This document shows positions 1-9,500 of a stretch of 48,672 bases of DNA, in pieces (position 1 is the stretch's first letter; every line of letters starts with the position of its first letter). The DNA comes from an uncultured Thermoguttaceae bacterium. Lineage in GTDB: Bacteria > Planctomycetota > Planctomycetia > Pirellulales > Thermoguttaceae. Made by a program: the position numbers and the translations under genes. The DNA lies in the NCBI GenBank assembly GCA_938042245.1, contig CALIRO010000071.1:1-48672 (forward strand), written 5' to 3'. The notes beneath the pieces were generated by a model that saw only the letters and a program-made list of their open reading frames with translations, was not told the DNA's origin and did not search any database.

Positions 1-21
1 GTTGAGATGGGCAGACGACAT
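1..21 (-). CDS. 5' end of an unidentified leftward gene (partial)
   Basis: Only the first seven codons lie in the window (Met-Ser-Ser-Ala-His-Leu-Asn). The ATG occupies 21-19 on the minus strand and is preceded by a perfect Shine-Dalgarno AAGGAGG (complement of 30-36) at a spacing of 8 nt, which is the whole basis for the call. The product cannot be identified. It lies downstream of hppA in the same direction, but the 430-bp gap with a large hairpin argues for its own leader. Confidence 0.55.
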
Positions 22-177
22 ACCGGTTTCCTCCTTGTAAAATGCGGGCTTGTCGGCGAGGCGACAGCCCAATATACCGTTGGAACTCGGATATGTCCGA
101 CCGGGCCGGCCCACCGGGATCCTAACTCACCCAAGGGCTAGGTAGCCCGGAGGGGGGACGATCTCGCGGGGGCCGGT

Positions 178-217
178 GTTGGTCTGGGGCAGCAGCTAGC
201 TGCCGCCCCAGACCAAC
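178..217. promoter_or_regulatory. long inverted repeat / hairpin
   Basis: The arms GTTGGTCTGGGGC (178-190) and GCCCCAGACCAAC (205-217) are perfectly complementary over 13 bp. Inside them GCAGC/GCTGC adds 5 bp after one mismatch, leaving a 2-nt loop. There is no T-run on either side, so it is not a standard intrinsic terminator. It could be a protein-binding palindrome, an attenuator-like leader element for the leftward gene at 21, or an RNA-stability element 3' of hppA. Confidence 0.6.
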
Positions 218-271
218 GGGTACTTAACTTACCAAAAAACTCTCCTTTTTCAAACATACAAGGGGGAATGC

Positions 272-307
272 ATTGTCATCCCCGCGCAAGCGGGGATCCA
301 GAATAAT
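272..307. repeat. core of dispersed palindromic element
   Basis: The palindrome CCCCGCGCAAGCGGGG, flanked by GTCAT on the left and ATCCAGAA on the right, matches the core of the element at 17926-18085 (GTCACTGC-CGCGCAAGCG-GCAGTCTAGAA). No terminal inverted repeats are visible here, so this is a solo core or a heavily degraded copy. Confidence 0.5.
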
Positions 308-337
308 GCTACGGACGAGAGGTCCGCGGTGCTGGAA

Positions 338-405
338 GCCCCCTCACCCGGCGTCGCCTTCGGCGCCGCCGGCCTCTCCCCTTTGTGGGAGAGGCGATTT
401 TTTTT
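338..405. repeat. dispersed GC-rich repeat with terminator-like hairpin
   Basis: The segment reads CCCCCTCACCCGGC, a GC palindrome, GCCGGCCTCTCCC, then GGGAGAGGC and eight T. The reverse complement of 22875-22933 has the same order of blocks (CCCCCTCACCCGGC, palindrome, GCCGGCCTGTCCC, GAGAGGC). The 9-bp stem 372-380/387-395 followed by T8 (398-405) has intrinsic-terminator form on the plus strand, but no plus-strand gene precedes it, so it is best read as part of the repeat. Confidence 0.55.
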
Positions 406-453
406 GCGGTGGGGGGAGGCGAATGCGGAGGGGAGGTCGGAACTGCCGGGGGA

Positions 454-3186
454 CTAGAACCAGCCGAGGGCGGCTAGGCTGTATCGGACCACCAGTCCGG
501 CAGCCACCACGCTGACCATGCTCATCAGTTTGATGAGGATGTTCAGGCTGGGGCCGCTGGTGTCTTTGAAGGGATCGCCGACGGTATCGCCGACCACAGC
601 CGCTTTGTGCGGATCGGAGCCTTTGCCGCCGTGGGCGCCTCGTTCGATGTGTTTTTTGGCGTTATCCCAAGAGCCGCCGGCGTTGGCCATGAAGACAGCC
701 ACACAAAAGCCGGTCGAAAGCGCCCCGATCAGAAGGCCCATCACGCCGGCCACGCCCAACAGCCAGCCGATCAGCAGCGGCGTCAGCAAGCCGAGCACCG
801 AAGGCAGGATCATTTCCCGTTGGGCGGCCCGGGTGCTGATGGTGACCGGAGCGGCGTAGTCGGGCTGGTCGGTGCCTTGCATGATACCGGGCTTTTCGCG
901 GAACTGGCGGCGAACCTCTTCGACCATGCGTTTGGCGGCCCGGCCCACTGCCTTTAAGGTGAGCGAGCAGAACAAGAAGACGGCCATCGCCCCGACCAGC
1001 ACGCCGACCAGTACCTTGGGGTTCATCAGGTGGACTTCATAGTAGCGGGCGAAATCGGGCATGGTGGCCCATCGCACCTCGACCAACGGGGCCTTGGTGG
1101 CTTTAAACCGCACCGGCTCCCGGTGGACCCGCTGGGAAGCAGATCCAGAATGGGAGGCATTGACCTCCAACAGGTCGTCCACTTGTACCGGCCCTTTGGT
1201 GGCGTCTCTGGCGGCCCACTGTTTGGCGATTTCCTCGTCGTTGAGTTCGTCAGGGAAGACCAGATAGCCGGTGGTCTTTCGACCGTGTTCCGGCTCTTTG
1301 AGGACTCGTCCAACGAAGCGATCGGAGAGCTTATAAAAGCCAGGCTCCTTAGCAACCAAAGCGGACTCCGCCCATCGCTCGAAGCCGACGCGCACTTCTT
1401 CCACATAGGCGGCCAGCAGGGCCAAGGCGGTTAGGGCTGCCGAACCAATGGCAAACCCTTTGCCGGTAGCCGCGGTGGTGTTGCCGAGGCTGTCCAGGGC
1501 ATCAGTGCGTTGACGGACTTCTGGGCCCAGATGGGACATTTCGGCGTTGCCGCCGGCATTGTCGGCAATCGGGCCGTAGGCGTCGGTGGCCAGGGTGATG
1601 CCCAAGGTGCTGAGCATTCCGACGGCGGCAATGCCCACGCCGTAAAGTCCCATAGCAAACCACTGAACATTAGTGAAATGCCCCTGCGCAGCGAATCCGA
1701 AGGCGGCCAGCATGGCCACACAGACGACAATGACCGGAAACCAAGTGCTTTTCATACCCTCGGCCATGCCGCCGATAATGACGGTGGCGGGACCGGTCAG
1801 CGCTTGATCGGCCAGTTCACGGGTGGGTTTGAACTCGTCGCTGGTGGAGTATTCGGTCCATTTGCCGATCAACCAACCGGCCAGTAGCCCAGCCACCACA
1901 CTTAATGCCACCGTCCAATACTGCGGCATGAGCAGCCAGGTGAGGAGAAACGTGGCGATCAAGATGCCGAAGGTCGAGAAGTTGATGCCCCGGGCCAGAG
2001 CTTTGAGCAACACCTTTTGGGTAGCCGACTCTTCGGAGCGAACCAGATACACCCCGGCAATGGAAAGCAAAATACCAATGCCGGCAATGACCATCGGCAG
2101 GAAAAGGGCCCGCAATTGGGCTTCGAGAACCGACATGCCTTGGGGGACAAGCTCTCCGCTGGCAAAGGCGGCCACCCCCAGAGCGGCCGTGGCCAGGATG
2201 GAGCCGCAGTACGATTCGTACAGGTCGGCGCCCATACCGGCCACGTCGCCGACGTTGTCGCCGACGTTGTCGGCGATGACGGCCGGGTTACGGGGATCGT
2301 CTTCTGGGATGCCAGCTTCTACCTTACCGACCAGGTCCGCCCCGACATCGGCGCCTTTGGTATAAATCCCACCACCGACACGGGCAAATAGCGCCTGGCT
2401 CGAAGCGCCCATACCGAAGCAAAGCATCGTTACGGTGATCTGCTCAAGGGTCATCGCATAGCCGAACCAGCCGATCACCCAATACAAAATCGCAAACCAC
2501 ATGCAGATGTCCAACAGTCCCAGGCCGACCACCGTCAGCCCCATGACCGCCCCGGATCGGAAAGCCACCTGGAGGCCCTGATTGAGTGAGGTTTTGGCGG
2601 CTTCAGCAGTTCGACTGGAAGCCCAGGTGGCTGTCTTCATGCCGAACCAACCGGCCAAACCGGAAAAGAACCCGCCGGTCAGAAAGGCAAACGGCACCCA
2701 TTTGCTTTGCACTTCCAGGCCGAAGGCGGCAATGGCCAATAGGATAAAGATGACCACAAAGAACATGGCCACGACTTTATATTGCTGCCACAGATAGGCA
2801 TTGGCGGCGGTGCGGACGTAGCCGGCGATTTCGCGCATCCGCTCGTTGCCTTCTGGGGCCTTCATCATGGTTTGGAAGAAGTGCCAGGCGAAGACCAGCC
2901 CGGCAATCGAACCGATCAGGGCCACTGCCCAAGGGAACACAAAATGCCAGGTGCTGCCTGCTTCGGCTGCTGGGGTGGAAACGGATGGCGAGCGGTTTGT
3001 TGCACTGGCAGGACTCCCCGCCTCGGCCGTTGCCGGGGCAGGTTGAGCCGACTCGGCCACTGATTCCGCCGTGGTTGCCCATTGGCTCCAACCCATACAA
3101 ATTAACACGGCGGCCGAAGCCACCAAGATCATCCACCATCGGGCTTGCAAAGCCCTAGGCACTGCGAACAGCATCTTCTGGATCAT
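454..3186 (-). CDS. hppA: membrane-bound K+-dependent pyrophosphatase (H+/Na+ pump)
   Basis: Couples pyrophosphate hydrolysis to H+ or Na+ export across the inner membrane. The family signature [19 protein letters not shown] is at residues 299-317 (numbered from the upstream start at 3195), and the later acidic motifs ([26 protein letters not shown]) are intact. In the [10 protein letters not shown] motif the two positions that separate subclasses are Ala and Gly rather than Lys and Thr, which in this family marks K+-dependent enzymes; these are often Na+ pumps. Many membrane helices are evident. At about 913 residues it is longer than the usual 670-800. The excess is an Ala/Ser/Pro-rich stretch at 41-80 and a hydrophilic insertion of about 120 residues at 602-722 between two helices. 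A start exists at 3195, but AGGA lies 1 nt from it and 10 nt from the fourth codon (3186), so the second ATG is preferred. Confidence 0.95.
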   Translation of the reverse strand: MIQKMLFAVPRALQARWWMILVASAAVLICMGWSQWATTAESVAESAQPAPATAEAGSPASATNRSPSVSTPAAEAGSTWHFVFPWAVALIGSIAGLVFAWHFFQTMMKAPEGNERMREIAGYVRTAANAYLWQQYKVVAMFFVVIFILLAIAAFGLEVQSKWVPFAFLTGGFFSGLAGWFGMKTATWASSRTAEAAKTSLNQGLQVAFRSGAVMGLTVVGLGLLDICMWFAILYWVIGWFGYAMTLEQITVTMLCFGMGASSQALFARVGGGIYTKGADVGADLVGKVEAGIPEDDPRNPAVIADNVGDNVGDVAGMGADLYESYCGSILATAALGVAAFASGELVPQGMSVLEAQLRALFLPMVIAGIGILLSIAGVYLVRSEESATQKVLLKALARGINFSTFGILIATFLLTWLLMPQYWTVALSVVAGLLAGWLIGKWTEYSTSDEFKPTRELADQALTGPATVIIGGMAEGMKSTWFPVIVVCVAMLAAFGFAAQGHFTNVQWFAMGLYGVGIAAVGMLSTLGITLATDAYGPIADNAGGNAEMSHLGPEVRQRTDALDSLGNTTAATGKGFAIGSAALTALALLAAYVEEVRVGFERWAESALVAKEPGFYKLSDRFVGRVLKEPEHGRKTTGYLVFPDELNDEEIAKQWAARDATKGPVQVDDLLEVNASHSGSASQRVHREPVRFKATKAPLVEVRWATMPDFARYYEVHLMNPKVLVGVLVGAMAVFLFCSLTLKAVGRAAKRMVEEVRRQFREKPGIMQGTDQPDYAAPVTISTRAAQREMILPSVLGLLTPLLIGWLLGVAGVMGLLIGALSTGFCVAVFMANAGGSWDNAKKHIERGAHGGKGSDPHKAAVVGDTVGDPFKDTSGPSLNILIKLMSMVSVVAAGLVVRYSLAALGWF

Positions 3187-3261
3187 CGCTAGCATGTCCT
3201 TTCCAGATACGTTAGGAGACTACAAATGCGTCCAAACCCGTTCCATAAAATAAAATGCGAT

Positions 3262-3290
3262 AATTTACTCCTTTCTGTGGAGTCTGTCAA
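3262..3290 (-). promoter_or_regulatory. sigma70-like promoter for hppA
   Basis: On the minus strand TTGACA (complement of 3285-3290) is followed after 17 nt by TAAATT (complement of 3262-3267). The -35 box is perfect, the -10 box matches at 4 of 6 positions, and the spacing is ideal. Transcription would begin near 3255, leaving a leader of about 70 nt before hppA. Confidence 0.5.
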
Positions 3291-3610
3291 CTATAGCACG
3301 AAGGAAAATTAAGGGGGGGCAACTCCCTTTCTTCGGGGAGAGACGCATCAAGCTGAAGGAGGGGGAAATAGACATTTTGGGTTATGTTTATCCCCCTCTA
3401 AATAGGGGATTTTGTGGGGGCTTTGCCTCTGGGAGCCCTTAGGCGGCAAGGAACCCTCCTAAAAACAGGAGAATTCCGATCTTTCCTACTTGGAATCCTT
3501 CCGTTGGCTGATTACACTAAAAAGGAGAAGGCGCAGCGAGCATCTGCAAAGCAAGATGCTTTTGGCGGAGCAGATCGTAAGGGCATTCCTAACCAGGGGA
3601 GGAAGTAGTT
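3291..3610. other. intergenic region, no gene seen
   Basis: Spacer between divergent hppA (leftward) and the secreted-protein gene at 3611 (rightward). It holds several short G/C-run palindromes with an A/T core, for example TCCCC-ctctaaata-GGGGA near 3391, a motif type repeated in other gaps of this window. No coding frame has a ribosome binding site. Confidence 0.5.
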
Positions 3611-4396
3611 ATGTACAAACAAGCGGTTGTGTGGACATTAGTTTCTGCTTGGGTGTATGGGTTTGTGAACTGGGCGTTGGCTTCCCCGCCGAATCAGACA
3701 CCCGGTTCGCTGCAGACGGTAGAAATGTTCCAGGCCATGCGCGACGGGCAAATTGAGGTCCGATTTATCCCTAAAGACGCTAAAGAAGCCAGCCTGCTGA
3801 TTAAAAACAAGACCGACAAACCGCTGACGGTCAAACTACCGGACGCCTTTGCCGCAGTACCGGTGTTGGCCCAATTTGATGCCGGGGGAGGAACCCGCTC
3901 TTCGACCACCAGTACCACCCAAGCATTAGGCGGGGGTTGGGGCGGCGGCATGATGGGCGGCTGGGGCGGCATGGGCGGCATGGGCATGGGCGGCGGCATG
4001 TGGAATGTGCCGCCGGAAAAAGTCGCCCAGCTCAAAGTGCCGGTCGTCTGCCTAGAACACGGCAAACCGGATCCCCGCCCGGCGATTCCTTATCAGATCA
4101 AACCCCTGGAGGAGTTTACCAATACCCTGGGACTTCGAGAAGTGCTTCAGGCGCTGGGCAGCGGCTTGGTGAGCCAACGGGTGGCCCAAGCAGCCGCTTG
4201 GCATTTGCAGAACGGGATGAGTTTCCAAGAGCTGGCCAGCAAGCAGCTCCGGTTTGCTAACGGTACCCGGTGTTCCTATTTCTCCCCGGCCGAAATCCGG
4301 GCCGCCATGCAACTGGTCGCCAAAGCCAAACAAAAAGCCCAGCATCCTCAACAACCCCCCTCCCCTAGCCCTGGAGAGTCGGTCAGCCAAAATTAG
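3611..4396 (+). CDS. secreted protein with Gly/Met-rich segment, unknown function
   Basis: A 261-residue protein that I do not recognise by function. Residues 1-25 form a signal peptide: a short basic start, a hydrophobic stretch and an Ala-Ser cleavage region near ALASPP. The N-terminal globular part (about 30-95) contains repeated short beta-like segments. A Gly/Met/Trp-rich low-complexity stretch follows (about 106-134) made of GGWGG/GGMGG units. The C-terminal part (about 140-240) looks mixed alpha/beta, and the tail is Gln/Pro/Ser-rich. The ribosome binding site GGGGAGGA lies 7 nt upstream of the ATG. A perfect intrinsic terminator 165 nt downstream makes this a monocistronic unit. Gly-rich tracts embedded in small secreted proteins are common in planctomycetes; a cell-surface or periplasmic role is inference. 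Confidence 0.8.
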   Translation: MYKQAVVWTLVSAWVYGFVNWALASPPNQTPGSLQTVEMFQAMRDGQIEVRFIPKDAKEASLLIKNKTDKPLTVKLPDAFAAVPVLAQFDAGGGTRSSTTSTTQALGGGWGGGMMGGWGGMGGMGMGGGMWNVPPEKVAQLKVPVVCLEHGKPDPRPAIPYQIKPLEEFTNTLGLREVLQALGSGLVSQRVAQAAAWHLQNGMSFQELASKQLRFANGTRCSYFSPAEIRAAMQLVAKAKQKAQHPQQPPSPSPGESVSQN

Positions 4397-4560
4397 CCAG
4401 CCCCTTTCCTCTGCCTGGAGGCGTTGGTACCGGCTTCCTCCCACACCACTCCAGAGCAAGATGCCAATGCGGTGTGGATGGTGGTGTTCCTCCGGAAGCC
4501 GATCATAAAAGGCATTTTACCAAGGATTCCCCTCCTCTGTTTTTCCCTGCCCCCTTTCCA

Positions 4561-4603
4561 AAGACGCCCGCAGGAGCCTTGCTTCTGCGGGCGTCTTGGT
4601 TTT
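4561..4603 (+). terminator. intrinsic terminator after the secreted-protein gene
   Basis: A 13-bp perfect stem AAGACGCCCGCAG (4561-4573)/CTGCGGGCGTCTT (4585-4597) with an 11-nt loop, followed by GGTTTTAT. It closes the transcript of the gene at 3611. An open frame in phase with the next gene runs through this hairpin, so the next gene must start after it. Confidence 0.85.
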
Positions 4604-4666
4604 ATGCTGGAAACTATGGACCTGTGGAGAACCGGAGGCGTTTTCTGGCGGTGGGGTGAGTCTGGC

Positions 4667-5848
4667 ATGGGAGCAGTTTTTTGCCGCAGGTTGGTTTGGG
4701 TTTGTCGGTGGTGGCTGCTAGGGACCTTGGCGCTGGTGGAAGCCTGGGGGGTAAGAGCGTTGGTTTTTCAGCAGGCCGGTGCTGCCCAGGCTAACCCAGA
4801 CGATGGGCAACATGCCGCCGGTGGCCAGGCCACGTGGAGCTTTTCTGAACATGCCGGTGCTGACCCAGCGGATTCGCCCCCTTCCCCACCTGCCCGAGCT
4901 GGCCAGGCTTCAGCGTCCGAAAAGAGGATCTCGTATTCGTTATTTTTAGACCCCGACTGGCAGAAGGCCCCCAAAGAAAAGCCATTGGTCATTTCCGTGC
5001 CTGGCATGGGTTCGACGGGTACCCCCATCGAAAAGGTATTGGAATTAGCTCGGAACGAGCGGTTTCCTTGTGGACGGTTTGTGTTTCCGCACGAGCCGAT
5101 CCAGCAGACCGCTTGCCGATTGGCCCAGGCCCTGCGAGACATCCGGTGCAGGGAGCCGGATCGGCGGGTGGCTTTAGTCAGTTATTCGCTGGGGGGCCTG
5201 ATTGCTCGGGCCGTCATTGAAGACCCAGAGCTGGATCCGGGCAATGTGCGGGCGCTTGTCATGCTTTGCCCGCCGAATCATGGTTCGCTGCTGCTGCAAC
5301 TGCTGCCCTGGAAAGCCAACGCCAGACCCGACCAGGCTATTAGCGAGTCTTTTGGTCGAAAGCCCCCTTCGACCAAGCAGCCTGCGAATCCGCCAGGCGC
5401 CCTTGCCAACTCGGTCGGCCAGACCGAGAGTGCTCTTACTGGTATGGCGGCGGTTTGGGCGGATCTTCGGCCGGGGTCGGCGTTTTTACAGCGGCTGAAC
5501 TCCCGGCCTAGGAATCCTAACGTCCGTTATACCATCCTGTTGGGCGACCGAGCCTATCTGTCGCTGAAGGATCAACAGGAGCTCCAAAAATGGGTATCCC
5601 AGATTGCTCCTAACCAGCGGGCCTCTGGAGAGAAATCGTTTTGGCAGTTAATCGGTCAATTGGATGAGCTGGTGCACGGCCGAGGAGACGGGGCGGTCTC
5701 GATTGCCCGAGGTCGATTGGATGGCGTGCAGGATGTGCATATCTTTCATTTTTCTCACGTTGGGCTTCTCCGCTCGGAATGGAACAGCCCGGAAGTTCGC
5801 CGTGCCCAGGAGGTCATTCTAGACCGACTGCGCACCTGCCCTCCCTAA
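4667..5848 (+). CDS. exported alpha/beta-hydrolase, lipase-like
   Basis: Serine hydrolase of the alpha/beta fold, probably a lipase or esterase acting in the periplasm. The sequence shows a PGMGSTGTP segment typical of the first strand/oxyanion region, the nucleophile elbow VSYSLGGL (the second Ser in S-x-S-x-G is the nucleophile), and near the end GDGAVS and FSHVGLL, which supply the expected acid and histidine in the order seen in PGAP1/lipase-type proteins. The open frame extends back to 4424 but passes through a perfect intrinsic terminator, so the start must be at 4604, 4616 or 4667. The last is preferred because it gives a standard signal peptide (basic residues, then a Trp/Leu/Val core, cleavage near AGAAQA) and has GGGGTGAG upstream. 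The linker after the signal is Ala/Gly/Pro-rich. Length from this start is 393 residues. Substrate unknown. Confidence 0.8.
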   Translation: MGAVFCRRLVWVCRWWLLGTLALVEAWGVRALVFQQAGAAQANPDDGQHAAGGQATWSFSEHAGADPADSPPSPPARAGQASASEKRISYSLFLDPDWQKAPKEKPLVISVPGMGSTGTPIEKVLELARNERFPCGRFVFPHEPIQQTACRLAQALRDIRCREPDRRVALVSYSLGGLIARAVIEDPELDPGNVRALVMLCPPNHGSLLLQLLPWKANARPDQAISESFGRKPPSTKQPANPPGALANSVGQTESALTGMAAVWADLRPGSAFLQRLNSRPRNPNVRYTILLGDRAYLSLKDQQELQKWVSQIAPNQRASGEKSFWQLIGQLDELVHGRGDGAVSIARGRLDGVQDVHIFHFSHVGLLRSEWNSPEVRRAQEVILDRLRTCPP

Positions 5849-6507
5849 AGGTTCCTGATGGCTCGCCCTGGCTCCACGCCAGCTTTGCTCCCAGATCCGA
5901 TGGCAACCTGCCCGTTCTCTAACTGCTTGTGGGGGCAGAAAGAAGCAGGTATGGTGCGATTCCGCTTTTTGGGAGGAATGATTCCGTTAAGTTTAGGGGG
6001 ATAGAAAGCCGTCAGTTCTCCGGGAGGTTGATAAATATTCTCCGCTTGCCAGCAGCCCAACATCCGGTCTGCCAGAGAAAAAGCTAGCAATTTTCCGGGA
6101 GGTTAATCATAGTAGGGTCCTAGTTTTCCCACCTGAGCAAATGCGGTAGAGTGAACGTGAGCAGGGGCGATCAAGGTAGCTCCGGCTCATAGAGATAAAA
6201 TAGGCAAAATAAGTGAGAGAGGAAAACCTCTTCAAAGCGGGTTGGGAAAGGTTTTAGGAGCCGGAATGATCCTCCTCTGCACGGTGGGAGATTCCTCCCC
6301 CGGAAGGAGCAGGGGCAAGAGGTTGGCTGACTTGGGGGTTCCTCCGGCCTGCGCCAGTGTCCGATTACCGGAGGAAACGAAGCTTTCCGAACACGCGCGG
6401 GAAGAACTGGAAGAGAGCGGGCAGCATTTTAAATCTCCCAAATTTCCTATTTTGTCTATTTTCTTTCTGGTGGATCGAAGAATTTCTCTACTCAAAAGGA
6501 TTTTTGT
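5849..6507. other. intergenic region, no gene seen
   Basis: About 660 bases without a supported gene. Open frames present lack ribosome binding sites and recognisable composition. A short imperfect repeat, CTCCGGGAGGTTGATAAATA and TTCCGGGAGGTTAATCATAG, lies near 6018 and 6093. The promoter of the large gene at 6508 is presumably here but no convincing box pair was found. Confidence 0.5.
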
Positions 6508-9500
6508 ATGGAATTCGAAGCGATCTCCCCTCCTCTGCAGAAAGCTTTTCAGGAGGTGGTGGGATATTTGAATTTTTCTTCCGGTAGTAGAGATCCGAAG
6601 TTTTTCCGGAGTCTAAACGAACTGTTTGCGTGGTTGGATACCTCTAGTGGTGTAGAACAAACCCCCAGATGCTCTTCTCCTAACCCCGCGTTGCGAAAGG
6701 GTTCCGAAAGCTCCCCGCCTGCTCCAGCCACCTGGCACCGTCTTGGCCAATGGTTGCAAGAGATGACCCCTGAGCTTTCCAAGCAGGCGGAGGCATTTCA
6801 GGATGTGACTCAAGCGCTTGCTGTGAGCCGGTTGGTCTTTCAGGAGGTGTTGCCCGCCTATCGGCGCTGGCATGAGGATTTACTGTTCCATCAGCCGGAC
6901 GAACTGCTGTTTCAGCCTTTTTTTATTGCCCGGGTCTGTGAGGCCGTTTTGGCCGAGGGGCCTCCATGGGAACAGACCGAACGGATTGTGCGTAGCGTGT
7001 TGAACCGGCTGAACGATTTCATTGGGTATCGGCCCGTGGCAGTTTTACGGACCGGCCAGCAAATGCAGCCGTATGCTCATGAATGGGTTTGCCCTATTCC
7101 GCTGTATGTGGCTGGGGCTGGGGTGGCATATGGTAAATACCAGCAATTGGTGGAAAAGGCATTAGAGATTTTGGAACAAACGGATCCGGGGATTTTGGAG
7201 GAAGCCGGCTTCGAGTTGGAGTTATTGGATGAGTTAGGGATGGATCCTCGGCCGTATGATTTCGACCATCCGGTCAACCGACGTCCGAATTATCAATTTG
7301 GCACGTGGGATTTGCACCACTTGGACCAGGAAGGCCGATACCGCCGGTATGTGGTGCAGCATACCACGTTGGAGGCGATTTGGCAGCGGCTCGAAGAGGC
7401 CAAACCGGCCCAACGGGAGGAGTATCTTTGGGAAGCGGCGGCTGTATTGGCTGGCACGATCCTGATGGGCTCCGGAATGACCGGCGCCCGACCGAGCAGT
7501 CATGATTCTTCGGTGAATTTGATGACGCTGTTGCCGCGGATTGCTGGGTATCGAGATCGGTTTTATCGGGATTGGTTGAAGCGGTTAAAGGGCAAGCATG
7601 GGGAACGGCTTCGTCGGGAGGCCCGCCAGCGCAAGCAGCCCTTTGCCGGGGCCCGACAGCATTTAAATCAGCAACTAGCCCGGCAGCGGGCGTTGCAGTT
7701 GCAGCATGTTGGGGTGGCCCAACTGCTGGCTTCTTTAGGGGATTTTGACGGCGCCCGGCAGCAGATTCAGGCCATCCCAGGTTTGGGCGCCCGGATGAAG
7801 TGTGAACTGCATTGTCATCTGACGGCTGGCTTGTTGGCGATCCGCCAAGGCCAACTGGAACAGACGATTCCTATCCTCTCCCAATTGGACGAGCTACTGC
7901 ATCGAGCTATCCAATGCGGCGCCCTGATCGATCCCTGGAATATCCTAGGCTTCAGCGCCCAATTTCCCCTGTTTCCTGCGGTGGAAAATAGTATCCATGA
8001 CTATCGGGCCGACGAACTGATTGGCTTGATGGGGCGACTGTTTGATCTAGGGGATCGGCTGGCCAAGGAAGCGGCGGCCACCGGGCGGGAAGAGCTCCGA
8101 GCAGTGGCTTTGGAGTGGTTAGCCCGTTTGGCGGACTGGTGGGATCGGTTCGCCACCACCGAAGTGTCGGATGTGCGAAGTTTTTCCGGTCGAGAGGCTT
8201 GGCGATCCGCCCAACTTGTCTCCGAAGCGCTTCGGGCTTGGTATGCCGCCGGAACTGCGGCCGGCAATGTGACCTTTTGGCGCCAGCGGGTCAACCAGTT
8301 CCGAACCGCCAAAGCCTACGCCCTGGTTGTCGATACCCTGTTGGAGCATAAGGACTTAGTGGCGGCGATGGCTCTGCTAGTCCATTGGCTGAGCCAAGCG
8401 GAACAAATCCCCCTGCAGGAAGGCCCCTATTCGTTTCATCTGTTGGCCTTAGGGTGGATGTATCGGCTTTGGCAGGATCAGAGCAGGCCCCCGGAAGAGC
8501 AGTGGAAATTGGCCCGGAGATTTCTCGACTATCTCGAGGCCAATGCAGGCTCCCTGGCAGAACCCTATCGCTGGCAGTTGGGGCGGCCTGAAACCCGACG
8601 AGCCCATCCTACCGATCACCTAGAGGCCTGGGAGCAGTCCTGGCAGAGCCAGCAAGAATCCGAGGACCTCTTCGCCGCTGCCTACGAAGGAGTAACCTAT
8701 CGGGACAGCGCCCAAGATGGGTTTGAAGGGAGTATGTTGGAATGGTCTGCTGTCGATACCGACTTCGAGCTGGCCACCGAAGGCGAACAACTGATCCGCC
8801 ATGTGGCCTTTTGGAACACCATGGGATGGTTGTGGAAATATACGGCCTCGGCCAGTTTGGCCCTGAAGGTGCCGGAGAAAGAGGAGGTGTTGGCAGGTTG
8901 GCTTGAGCGGCTCGGCCAATTCCAAAACAACCTTCAGGAACTCCTGCCAGAGGTATTTGGGTATGAGATTGCCCGGCCGCGGGCCCGTTGGGATTCCTTG
9001 ACCGAATATGATCGGCGGCGGGAGATCAAGGACAATCTGCTGGAGCGGCTCTTGACAGCGGCGGTCGAATTGGCCGAAGCCCAATGGTTCCTCCTGGCCG
9101 CTTCGGAGGCCCCGTTGCCTGCAGAGCTTGCCGACTGGGAGAAGGCCGCCGTCGAACTGCTCCGAGCCGCCTTCCGCCAACAATTCGATCAGCTTCCCTC
9201 TTGCTGGAGCAAATTGGCGCTGGCCTTACTGCCGGAACCGGTTTTATACATTCCTATTTCCCGAGGCGGCCACCCGGCTCGAATCCTCAAGGCGCAAAAG
9301 ATCCTTACCCTCCTGCGAAGATTGGCCAAGCTCCTGCCCCATCTGGGGCAGATTCACCTTTGCTTGGAACTCATCTGCCTGGTACCGGAACTGGAAAGCC
9401 GACATCCCGCAGGTCCTGGCGCCATAACCGAATTCGATCGTCTGTTCTTGACCGCTGTGGAAGCCATCATCGATTGCCTGGTTGACTCCGCCGAGCATTG

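Larger units (their letters stand above)
22..453. other. intergenic region with hairpin and repeats
   Basis: No gene is supported in these 432 bases between hppA and the next leftward gene. The region holds a long perfect hairpin (178-217), the core of a dispersed element (272-307) and a GC-rich dispersed repeat with a terminator-like hairpin on the plus strand (338-405). The stretch 60-175 is rich in short GC palindromes and may be structured leader RNA for the leftward gene beginning at 21. Confidence 0.6.

Noticed and set aside
372..405. Intrinsic-terminator-like hairpin with eight T on the plus strand
   Set aside because: No plus-strand gene lies upstream; it is part of a dispersed repeat, so it is not listed as a working terminator.
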